From NCBI RefSeq assembly GCF_042477335.2, contig NC_091245.1, positions 86,714,501 through 86,778,500 on the forward strand: DNA of 64,000 nucleotides, written 5' to 3'. Source of the DNA: Ovis canadensis. Lineage: Eukaryota > Chordata > Mammalia > Artiodactyla > Bovidae. Below the pieces are notes generated by a model that did not search any database, was not told the origin of the DNA, and saw nothing but the letters and a program-made list of their open reading frames with translations. Positions 54,630 through 64,000 of this stretch are shown here, piece by piece (position 1 is the stretch's first letter; each line of letters opens with the position of its first letter). The position numbers were made by a program, and so were the translations under genes.

Positions 54630-54891
54630 GTAAGAGTGTTAATATAACTTTCAGGTTATGACAAATGTGAATTTTAAAGTTTGTGTAAAATTTTTTTATC
54701 TTTTTAACTTTCCATTTGAGAAGTTTCTAACATACACAAAGTAGAGAAAATAAACTTTCTTGTACCCATTACCCAGCCTCAACACTTAGCAATATTTTAT
54801 CTGTCTTTAAATGTCTCTACATTTAAAGTTTATTTTTAAAAGACCATTTAGCCAATTGCATAAACGTATTCATGTTAGGGTTTTTAATATT

Positions 54892-55095
54892 AAGGTATGG
54901 TAGCTCAGTGATAAAGAATTGGCCTGCAGTGCAGGAAACCCAGGTTTGATCCCTGGGTCGGGAAGATCCTCTGGAGAAGGGAATGTCAACCCACTGCAGT
55001 AGTCTTGCCTGGGAAATCCCATGGGGACAGAGAAGCCTGGCAGGCTACAGTCCATGGGGTTGCAGTGTCAGACACAACTGAGGAACTAACACTTT
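54892..55095 (+). mobile_element. Bov-tA SINE
   Basis: Shortened head (GGTAGCTCAGTGATAAAGAA) and body to a CAGACACAACTGAGGAACTA end with an ACTTTCACTTTTCAC tail. Confidence 0.9.
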
Positions 55096-55469
55096 CACTT
55101 TTCACATTCATAATTTACCTAAATAAAATGCACAAATCTTTTTTTTTTTTCCAAGACACATATCATCTGAATTTTATTTATTAGTATTTTTTCATACCAG
55201 TGATAGTTTTGAGACTTTGTTAAATAAAACTTTGTAAGATATTCCAGGTAAACATACACATAGGAAAGCACAATACATTGCAAACCAGAGTTAACGGTAA
55301 ATCAGTGTATACTGAATAACTTTTTACATACATATATTTGTATTCATACACACACACATGTAAACACACACCATGTGGAACTACCACCTAAATCAAGATA
55401 TAGGACATTACTGTCATTTCAGAAAGTTCCACAATAATATCTGTGAATAAAGAAAATTTATCCTATCCT

Positions 55470-55748
55470 TTGGAGAAGGCAGTGGCACCCCACTCCAGTA
55501 CTCTTGCCTGGAAAACCCCATGGACGGAGGAGCCTGGTAGGCTGTAGTCCATGGGGTCTCGAAGAGTCGGACATGACTGAGTGACTTCACTTTCACTTTT
55601 CACTTTCATGCCTTGGGGAAGGAAATGGCAACCCACTCCAGTGTTCTTGCCTGGAGAATCCCAGGGACAGGGGAGCCTGGTGGGCTGCTGTCTGTGGGGT
55701 CGCACAGAGTCGGACACGACTGAAGCGACTTAGCAGCAGCAGCAGCCT
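55470..55748 (+). mobile_element. Bov-A2 SINE dimer
   Basis: Two Bov-A monomers with a CTTTCACTTTTCACTTTCAT linker and an (AGC)n tail. TATCCTTT on the left and CTATCCTTTTG on the right suggest the target duplication. Confidence 0.93.
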
Positions 55749-55789
55749 ATCCTTTTGACTCTTTATACATTTTACACTAATTCCTTGGT

Positions 55790-57500
55790 ACCTCCTACTT
55801 GGTATTTTCTTAATACCTCCCAGCAGTAAAATATAGAGTAGAACTGGTGACAGGATATCCTTCTCTCATTCCCAGCCTCAGGGGAAATGTGTTTGATATT
55901 TCATCATTGGGTATTATGGTAGTTTTAGGTTATTTTAGATACATCCTTTGTCAGATTAAGAAGTTCCCTTCTATTCCATATTTGTCAACAGGTTTTTTTT
56001 GTTTTTTTAAATCAACAATGAGTGTCAGATTTCATCAAATGCTTTTTCAGCACCTATTAATTATTTTTTCCTTTTTTATTCTGTTAATGTGATGCGTTAC
56101 ATTCATTGTTCTCTAACATTAAACCATCCATGCGTTCTTAGAATTAGCTCCACTAAGTTATGATACCTTATCCCTTTCCTATATCACTGGATTCTGCTTG
56201 CTAATATTTTGTTTAGAATGTTTACTTCTAGGTTTATGAGCAATAGTATTTCTACATTTACAAGCAATAATTCTTTTTATTCTTGTGATGATGTTCTAGG
56301 CAGTTTTGGTGGCAAAATTACATTGGTCTAAAATAAATTGTAATGCTTTCCCTGTCACATTATTCTCTGGAAGTGTTTGTATAACGTCGTTACTTCTCCC
56401 ATCATTGCTTGAAAGACTTCACAATTGAAGCAGTCTGGGCATGGAGTTTTCTTTATGGGGAAGTCTTTAATTATAAGGTCTTTAATAGGTACAGAGCTCT
56501 TCAGATTTTAATTTTTTCTTATATCACTTTTGGGATACTGCATTTTTAAGGGATTTGTCTATTCAATCTACATTTTCAAATATCCTCTTATCTTCTCAGT
56601 GTCTATAGAACCTGTACCTATGTTCTGTTTAATCCTAATTTTGTTGATTTGTGTTTCAGCCTCTTTACTGTTACCATCCCCTATTTATATATTATTAGTA
56701 TTTCGAAGAACCAACTTTTGGCTTTGCTAATTTTTTTTCTGTATGTTAGTTTTATATTGAATTGATTTCAACCTTCTTTGGCTTGTTTTTCTTTTTCTAA
56801 CTTCTTGAGTCAGATGTTAAGAACATTGATTTTTTACTTTTTTCTCTCCTATATATATTTAGTTATTTCCTTCTTAACATTATATAGCTGCATTCCCCAA
56901 GTTTTGGAATAACCTATTTTTACTTCCATTTAGCTCAGAATATTTTCTCTAATTATAATTTCTTCTTTGACTCATGTGTTATATAGGAATTTTTTTTATT
57001 ATTTCAAAGAGTTTGTGAGTTTTCTACTTATCTTACTGTTACTGAGTTGTAGTTTAATTATATAGTGGTCAGAGAATGGAGTCTGTATGAGTTTAGTCCT
57101 TTGAAATTTGTTCAGGCTTGGCTTATGACCTGTCATATGATCTGTTGTAAATACCCTATGTGTACTTGAAAACAATACAAATTCTGTTAATGTTAATTAA
57201 GCCAAGTTGGTTCATCATGTTATTCAAATATTCTATCTCTTTACAAATTTTTAATCTGTTTTTTTAATATCAGTTACCAGGAATGGTATAATGTATGGCT
57301 GAATTAGTCTAATTTTTAAAAAAATCTTGTCAACTCTCGAAGCTGTATCATCTGATGCACCCTTGTTTAATTAGACTCTATAAATTTAAGATAGTTTTCT
57401 TTCTATTGAATTTATCTTTTATCAGTATAAAATGTCATTTTCATTTTCATTTGCAGTATTCTTTGCCTTAAACTCTACTTTGTCTGATTTTAATATAGCC
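55790..57500 (-). mobile_element. L1 LINE relic, minus strand
   Basis: Antisense L1 ORF2 sequence: AGAAGTTCCCTTCTATTCCA, TCAAATGCTTTTTCAGCACC, CTAACATTAAACCATCCATG and later blocks in the right order. Diverged, no open frame of note. Confidence 0.85.
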
Positions 57501-57539
57501 ATACCTGCTTTATTTTGACTAGTGCTTTTTAAAACCGAG

Positions 57540-58990
57540 TTAGGAAGTAAAGTTCCCCTTTATAGTGTATGATTCTGTGAGTTTTGACAAATGTATACTC
57601 TCATAAAACCACAACCAAGATATAGGACGGTTCCATCAATATCCCCCATTGCCTTCTGCCACTTTGTAGGCAACCTCTCCACCTTAGAACCACTATTCTT
57701 TTTTTCTATTATTATAGTTTTGCCTTTTCCAGAATGACAGCTAAGTGTCATTTATGAAATAACATAATAATAACAATATGGCTTTTTCCTTTAATCTATT
57801 GCACTTGACATTCATCCATGTGACATATAACAGTGGCTTCAGCATTTTTACTGCTGAGTAGTATTCCACTGTATGGATATATTGTATGGATGTTATCCGT
57901 TCACAAATTGCAGAACATTTAGGTTTTTCCCAAGTTGATGGCAATTACAAATAAAGCCACTATGAACATTCAAGTTTTGTGTGAACAGATGTTTTCATTC
58001 ACTTGTTTAAACAAGAGTGGGATTGCTGGATCATATAGGAAATGTATATTTAATCATATAGAAAACTTCCAAACTTACTAGTTTGCTGTACCATTTTATG
58101 GTCTCACCAATAATGTATGTCATTCATTGTGTTTTTAATTTCAAAGATTGCATTTAGTTCTGGGACATTCATTGAATTTTTTTTAATAAAGTCTGATTCT
58201 CTACTGATATACTCCATCTTTTCGTTCATTTACAGTTTATCTTTTCCCCTGTTTTCTTTAACATAAATGTGTTATTTTAAATTCTTTGTCTGCTAACTCA
58301 AGCATCTGGATTGTTTTGAGTCTGCTTTTATTGACTGTTTTTACCACTTGAGTATTACTTTTTCCTGTTTTACATGTCCAGTTATATATTGTATGTTGGA
58401 CCTTGTGGATGCTGTATTGCAGAGGCAGTTGATGATGTTCTGTCTACAAAGAGTGCTGAATTCTTTTCTGGCAGTCAGTTAATTTGCTGGTGAATTACCT
58501 AAATTGTGTGGAAATTTCATGTGAGGCTTTTGTTACGTTGAGTGTATTTCACTTTTGCATTTAGTTCAAAGACATAGTCCTTCCAGGACTGAATGTCTGG
58601 GATGTTCACTTAGAGCTCTTTACTTTGTCTGGATCAGAGAATGCCAATACTGTCTTAGTGTAAAGACCATGTGAAATCTCTGCAGTCGTTCTCTGTTAGG
58701 CCTCTAAGACTTATGCCCTGTACACATGCAGCTTAGTATTTGGCCAGGCACCCTAAGGCATCTCCTCTACACATCTGTGAGTTATGCTGTGACTGGCTTT
58801 TACTCTCGAGTACCCTGGACTGCAGACCCTACCTCAGTAGCCCCAAACTCGGATCTCTTTTTCCTCTGCTCAGAGAGACTTTTTTTTCTGCTTGAATTCT
58901 ACTTCCTTTTACTGTGCTTTGGAAAATGTTCCAGAGAAGAGCCAGATGAGTGCAGGGATCACCTCCTGTGCTTCCCTTTGTTCAAGTAAC
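57540..58990 (-). mobile_element. Old L1/HAL1-type sequence, minus strand
   Basis: GAGTAGTATTCCACTGTATG and GAGTGGGATTGCTGGATCAT at 57855-58045 are antisense L1 3' motifs; the remainder is diverged LINE-like sequence. Confidence 0.6.
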
Positions 58991-59261
58991 CTAACTTTTA
59001 ACTATTTTTAAGACATCCTTTGCTTGAAAGCTGTTGTCTTTTTTTATTTTGTCCAATTTTGGTTTTGTTTATTGTGGGAGAATAATTTTTATATCAGCTA
59101 CTTTTATCATGGCTCAACTGAAAACCTTTTGAAATTGTTTTTTTTTTTAATTGGCAAATATTTAGTAAATTAATAAAAATTTAAAACTATAGGATTTAAA
59201 AGTTATTGTATAAAATAACTGAATCATAAGTTAGTTTTTTAAAATGTTTGATTTTTCCTAG

Positions 59262-59327
59262 ACATCACTTAGTGCTCTTACCCAGCTGATGAAAAAGATG
59301 CCCCATTTCCGTAAACAGATTACTAAG
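59262..59327 (+). CDS. STXBP3: STXBP3 exon 12
   Basis: Codons 322-343, TSLSALTQLMKKMPHFRKQ to ITK, phase 0 both ends (donor GTAAGA at 59328). Domain 3, the region that in the family contacts SNARE bundles. Confidence 0.97.
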
Positions 59328-60104
59328 GTAAGAGGTATCATATATAAGAAATCATTTTTAATTTATTAGTCCACTCAGTTCTGTAGTCAAGTTTAGCAGT
59401 GGGTATCATGGAATACTTGGTATTAGTTGACCTTTAAACCCTTACTTTAGGTCTGAGAAATACCCCAAATGTCTAAGCTACCCAATAGAGTTCTCTATAT
59501 TTGTTCAAATCCATCCAAAACATTTTTATATCTTTGTCTTGAACAGCCAGAGAAACTTTATTTTTTATCAGCTTGATAAGAAAATTCAACATTGCATTGA
59601 CAAGTCCTTGTTATTATGCTTGCTTCTTTGAATTAATAGTTACATATTAGTAAATTTTAAAGCAAGTAAAGCTGTGTGGGCAGGTAAATTTTTTTTTTTT
59701 TTTTTTGCTGTTCTGATCCTTCTCAGAAGTCATTGCCAGAATAATACTAAAAAAAATTTTTATCGTATTACTCCCTAATCAAAAATCAATAATGTAAATT
59801 CAAACTTTTTCTGCTTGACTTTATGGACTTCACTGGTTTTTTCTCACTTTATTTTTCACTACTTGTAAACCCAATACAAGTTCAGCCCTTTTGTTCTGTT
59901 TTTTGTGGTCTGTTGATTATCCCCTTTAGATCATGATAATTTCCACTTTTTTTGTTTCTTGAGTTGTTTCCCTTGATTTACATGGTACCTCCTTCCCACC
60001 TAAGCTCATACTTCCCTTCAGGCCCATCTCAAAAGTTTAGTTTTATCAGTTACACAAAAAGAAATGAAAATGCTTTAAATAATTGATTTTTTCCTGTTTT
60101 TCAG
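59328..60104 (+). other. STXBP3 intron 12
   Basis: 777 nt, unassigned, with a long T-run near 59690-59706. Confidence 0.5.
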
Positions 60105-60185
60105 CAAGTTGTTCATCTTAACTTAGCAGAAGATTGCATGAATAAGTTCAAGTCTAATATAGAAAAGCTCTGCAAAACTGAACAG
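60105..60185 (+). CDS. STXBP3: STXBP3 exon 13
   Basis: Codons 344-370, QVVHLNLAEDCMNKFKSNIE to KTEQ, phase 0 both ends (donor GTAAGT at 60186). Confidence 0.97.
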
Positions 60186-61072
60186 GTAAGTGCAGAATCA
60201 GAAACACCTATATTTAAGGTAGATTTCCAGAATTAACTTTGTAAGGTAAAACCTAACTTTTTGCTCAATATAATGCCCTAAACCATACAATATCTTTTAG
60301 AAGGAGATACACCCACTTAGTATTTAATACAATATTCCTTACCAATTCCAACAAGTAGCTATACAGTATCATGTTAATAGTAGGCTGTCCCTCCTAATCT
60401 GCATGTTTGGTTGAATGGGATGATTTCAATGTTTGGAGCATTAATTCAGGGTAACATTGTTGGCTGGCCTTTTTCAGTGGGTGCAGCATTTCAGGTAACA
60501 CCCTGCAGAGTACTTACTGTGTAGGCACATTTAATTAAAGGCTCCTCTCTGATGCCAAAACTGTTCAAATCAGTACTGTCTAATAGAAATAGAACACAAG
60601 TCATATGTAATTTTAAATATTCTAGTCATTACATTAAAAATGTAAAATGAGATGAGTGTGGTTAATTCTAATAATATACTTGATTTAGTTCAGTACATCC
60701 AAAACACTATCATTTCAACATGTAGTCAGTATAAAACAATTATTGAAATATTTTTATACTTTTTTTCAAATGTAAATCTTCAAACTGTTGTTTTAACTTA
60801 TAGCTCATCTTGATTCAGACTAGACCCATTTCAAGTGCTCAGTAGCCACATGTAGTTCCTGTCTCCCATGTTAGCAAAAGTTTAATGATTTTCTTCCTTT
60901 CTGAATTGTTTTGACTTTTTACATTTTATACAGTAATAGTTTACAAGTGATGCTCACATTTCCTAGGAAATATCATCAATGTTCCATTAAAATTTGGCAA
61001 ATTTTAGTAACATTTTTAACTGAAAAATGAATTTAGATCATAGACCACTGACTATATTTCATTTTCATTAAG
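60186..61072 (+). other. STXBP3 intron 13
   Basis: 887 nt; no confident repeat, some old diverged sequence near 60570-60860. Confidence 0.45.
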
Positions 61073-61211
61073 GACCTAGCACTTGGAACTGATGCAGAAG
61101 GACAGAAAGTCAAAGATGCTATGCGAGTACTCCTTCCAGTTCTACTCAGCAAAAATCATGATAATTATGATAAAATAAGAGCAATCCTACTTTATATCTT
61201 CAGTATTAATG
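61073..61211 (+). CDS. STXBP3: STXBP3 exon 14
   Basis: Codons 371-416 plus one base, [20 protein letters not shown] to YIFSIN; donor GTAATA at 61212 is weaker than the others. A BovB copy begins 47 bases after it. Confidence 0.96.
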
Positions 61212-61257
61212 GTAATATAGATTGTTTATATTTCAATGAATATATTAAGATAAAGAT

Positions 61258-61792
61258 CAATTCAGTTCAGTCACTCAGTCGTGTCCAACTCTTTGTGACT
61301 TCATGAATCGCAGCACGCCAGGCCTCCCTGTCTATATCACCAGCTCCTAGAGTTTACTCAAATTCATGTCCATCGAGTCGGTGATGCCATCCAGCCATCT
61401 CATCCTCTGTCGTCCCCTTCTCCTCCTGCCCCCAGTCCCTCCCAGCATCAGGATCTTTTCCAGTGAGTCAGCTCTTTGCATGAGGTGGCCAAAGTGTTGG
61501 AGTTTCAGCTTTAGCATCAGTCCTTCCAATGAACACCCAGGGCTGATCGCCTTTAGAATGGACTGGTTAGATCTCCTTGCAGTCCAAGGGACTCTCAAGA
61601 GTCTCTCCAACACTGCAGTTCAAAAGTGTCAATTCTTCAGCACTCAGCTTTCTTCACAGTCCAACTCTCACATCCATACATGACCACTGGAAAAACCATA
61701 GCCTTGACTAGATGGACCTTTGTTGGCAAAGTAATGTCTCTGCTTTTTAATATGCTATCTAGGTTGGCCATAACTTTCCTTCCAAGGAGTAC
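61258..61792 (-). mobile_element. BovB LINE 3' fragment, minus strand
   Basis: Reversed 3' terminus (CAATTCAGTTCAGTCACTCA) into the C-terminal ORF2 part (minus-strand fragment 61347-61613). About 0.5 kb, 5'-truncated. Confidence 0.93.
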
Positions 61793-61860
61793 CCAGATCT
61801 AAAATCACTTTACAATAAGTGGTTTACTACTGGTCATAAGAGAATCTTAGAAAAATTAAA

Positions 61861-62017
61861 GTGAAAAGTGAAAGTGAAGGTTGCTCAATCATGTCTCTTT
61901 GAGACCCCGTGGACTATAAAGTCCATGGAATTCTTCAGGCCAGAATACTGGAGTAGGTAGCCTTTCCCTTCTCCAGGAGTTCTTCCCAACCCAGGGATTG
62001 AGCCCAGGTCTCCCGCA
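61861..62017 (-). mobile_element. Bov-tA SINE fragment, minus strand
   Basis: Reversed tail GTGAAAAGTGAAAGTGAAGG, diverged body, cut at GAGCCCAGGTCTCCCGCAGG before the rest of the tRNA head. Confidence 0.85.
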
Positions 62018-62208
62018 GGAAAATCAAAAGTAGTGGTTAAAGTTGATTAAGGTAAATAAAAGAAAAAATGTGGAATTGGGAACAAACTGAAGGTTATATA
62101 ATTTAAATGTTTGCTTTGTTTTAAAAAAGCTTTATTCTTGGGTCCCTAAACCTAGAAATGATTGTGGTAGCAGTTATTTGACTGTGCATTCATTTTTATT
62201 TATCTAAG

Positions 62209-62315
62209 GAACTACAGAAGAAAACTTGGACAGGTTGATCCAGAATGTAAAGATAGAAAATGAGAGTGACATGATTCGTAACTGGAGCTACCTTGGTGTT
62301 CCCATTGTCCCTCCA
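62209..62315 (+). CDS. STXBP3: STXBP3 exon 15
   Basis: Codons 417-452, GTTEENLDRLIQNVKIENES to PIVPP, phase 0 end (donor GTAAGA at 62316). Confidence 0.96.
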
Positions 62316-62866
62316 GTAAGAAATCTTACATTCTGTATATACTTATACATGTGCGTGCATGGTTGTTTGCATTAAATATGTTTTCTTACGTGGGAATCCG
62401 TGTGAACAGTCTTCTTAATTTCCTTTGTAGATTTGGTAAGTAAAATATTAAAAATTTTCTTTTCTTTTCCATGTATGAGTAATTTTGGACAAATACATTT
62501 TTCTAGTGAATTTATATCTTTTAGCTTCTGTTGTAATTTTCTATTTATGCTTTTCTTTCTATGATTTATTTATAGCAAAATTTGAAGTCTGTAGAATCTT
62601 ACTCTTTCCTATCAAGTTTTATATAAGCATTTTGGAGAAAACATAGTTTCTGATACTATCATAAATTTTATCATTAATGTACAGAAATACTGTGAAGTTA
62701 TGTAACTACACCTATTCAGATTTTTTTAGTGGACTTTTCCACTGTTAGTTTTAAGTCAAATGCAACATAGTATTTGTTGTAAATTAAACATCTTGATAGA
62801 AAAGATAAAGAGAGTATCACTAAGTAAAATCACTGATTTTTAGTTTTTTTCCTCTAATTATATTAG
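62316..62866 (+). other. STXBP3 intron 15
   Basis: 551 nt, AT-rich, no recognised repeat. Confidence 0.6.
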
Positions 62867-62959
62867 TCTCAACAAGGCAAACCATCAAGAAAGGATCGGT
62901 CCGCAGAAGAAACTTTTCAACTGTCTAGATGGACGCCTTTCATCAAAGATATTTTAGAG
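62867..62959 (+). CDS. STXBP3: STXBP3 exon 16
   Basis: Codons 453-483, SQQGKPSRKDRSAEETFQLS to KDILE, phase 0 end (donor GTAAAA at 62960). Links domain 3 to the C-terminal part of domain 2, which is encoded beyond the window. Confidence 0.96.
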
Positions 62960-64000
62960 GTAAAATTCATTAAATTTTATTTATACTCTGCCCTTTGTAG
63001 AATATTTTTTACTCTCTGTCCATTTATCTGTCAGTTTGGGTCAGGAATTACCTGTAGTACTGAGAGGGTTCACAAAAGAAGACTGTATCTGATATCTAGG
63101 GAGGAGAGAAAGCTCTTGAAAGTTCTCCCCCACTGCCAATTCATACCACTAATTGCCTCAAAATAAATTTTAAAAGCACAGGCATGCTTTATGAAAAAGA
63201 CTCTGTTGTTTGAAATTACTATATAGCAGAAATATAAATAATTTAGTTGAATGAAAGTTCAACAAAATAACATTTTTTGTGACCACTATTAGAGTGTTAA
63301 ATTCCAATATTCTTAGAAATGATTTGTGATTAAAATGTAAACCTCACTATTATTTGCTTTTATAATTGACAGATGGCTGATTCTTTTAGTACTGTTTGCT
63401 TTTAGAAAATAATTTTCAATTTTAGGAAGTTAGAAAATGAACTAATGCATTATGAGCTCAGTAAAGTCATAATCAGATAGTTCTATTTATTCCGATTTGC
63501 CTTTAACTTATTAAACATTAATTTCTGTTTTCCTTTGGAAATTGGGTATAGTTTATCCCATGATTTTTCTGTTTTGCTTGACTAATTCTATGTCATTTAC
63601 ACATGCTTGATATAGATGAAGATTTCAAAGAGTTTAGACTTTTTTCCTTGCAATGTAAGATGTTTTTTCCTGATCTGTAACAAGGATGTAGAACTAAGGA
63701 GTTTTTCTTTGCTACTGATAGTATTCTAAAAATAAGAATTGACCTTCTCAAACCCTTTAACAAGGATTTGCATGTTAAATTCAAAAACTCCGCTTTACCT
63801 CAGTAGCAACCTAAGGCCTTTAGGGTTCTCCTGAAGCTTTGATTCTTCACATCTTGCAGTCTTACTGAAATACTCTAGGACTACGGAGGACCTTGTGTCC
63901 ATTCCGACTTATTGTTGCTGTTAATGTTCTAAAGCTGTGGTGTTCTAAATCGGTGGTCTTCAAACTTTTAATTATGTACACTTTCTCATAATAAATGTGA
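62960..64000 (+). other. STXBP3 intron 16, partial
   Basis: The last 1,041 bases contain no further STXBP3 exon or confident repeat; an old hAT-like fragment may begin at about 63945 (GGTGGTCTTCAAACTTT). Confidence 0.5.

Larger units (their letters stand above)
54630..59261 (+). other. STXBP3 intron 11
   Basis: A 4,632-nt intron dominated by transposons: a Bov-tA (54892-55095), a Bov-A2 dimer (55470-55748) and a long antisense L1 relic (about 55790-58990). Confidence 0.7.
26898..64000 (+). other. STXBP3: STXBP3 gene, 5' part (syntaxin-binding protein 3, Munc18c)
   Basis: Sixteen exons join in one open frame of 483 codons, about four-fifths of the roughly 592-residue family member; the last exons lie right of the window. 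STXBP3 is a Sec1/Munc18 protein. It binds syntaxin-4 and controls SNARE assembly at the plasma membrane, for example in insulin-driven GLUT4 vesicle fusion and granule secretion. Recognition rests on near-identity, as I recall the mammalian protein, over all exons, including MAPPV at the start, DEFTTKLLASCCKMTDLLAEG, and [10 protein letters not shown] in the central domain. By family homology, residues 1 to about 134 form domain 1 (syntaxin binding), the next part domain 2, and about 245-480 the domain 3 insertion. No disabling change is seen. Intron 1 is 12.5 kb and transposon-rich; intron 9 is GC-AG. Confidence 0.97.

Overview
This is a window of ruminant (bovid) nuclear DNA. The organism call rests on the repeats: BovB (RTE-type) LINE copies, Bov-tA/Bov-A2 SINEs and CHR-type tRNA-derived SINEs occur throughout, a combination typical of cattle, sheep, goats and relatives. 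I cannot tell which bovid species it is. The two protein-coding genes and their order match the mammalian FNDC7-STXBP3 neighbourhood (human 1p13.3).

Left part (1 to about 22.9 kb): the 3' two-thirds of FNDC7, plus strand. Six exons of 255-261 nt each encode one complete fibronectin type III domain. All have phase-1 introns on both sides and a recurring cysteine pattern. A 30-nt exon and a last exon with only ten codons follow, then a probable 3' UTR. The 5' exons (signal peptide and first domains) lie upstream of the window. Introns hold two large BovB copies in opposite orientation, many Bov-tA/CHR SINEs, an L1 3' end placed almost on a splice donor, and old MIR, L2 and MER5 fragments.

Middle part (about 22.9-26.6 kb): a spacer with a MER5-like hAT fragment, an LTR-like segment and MIRs, and no recognisable gene.

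Right part (about 26.6-64 kb): a CpG-rich promoter with the start codon at 26898, then exons 1-16 of STXBP3 (Munc18c/Munc18-3), plus strand. These encode the first 483 residues of a protein of about 592; the remaining exons lie beyond the window. Every junction keeps frame and no disabling change is seen. Intron 9 uses a GC donor. Intron 1 (12.5 kb) is packed with BovB and Bov-tA copies in both orientations, introns 6 and 7 hold a long hairpin and an AT palindrome, and intron 11 carries a long antisense L1 relic.

The two genes are not known to act together. STXBP3 is a Sec1/Munc18 regulator of syntaxin-4 dependent membrane fusion, while FNDC7 is a poorly studied, probably extracellular FN3-repeat protein. 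They are transcribed in the same direction about 5 kb apart. I found no evidence for an undescribed biological system. The notable observations concern splicing signals, structured DNA and mobile-element architecture. Repeat family names were assigned by eye from memory of consensus sequences and repeat borders are approximate.
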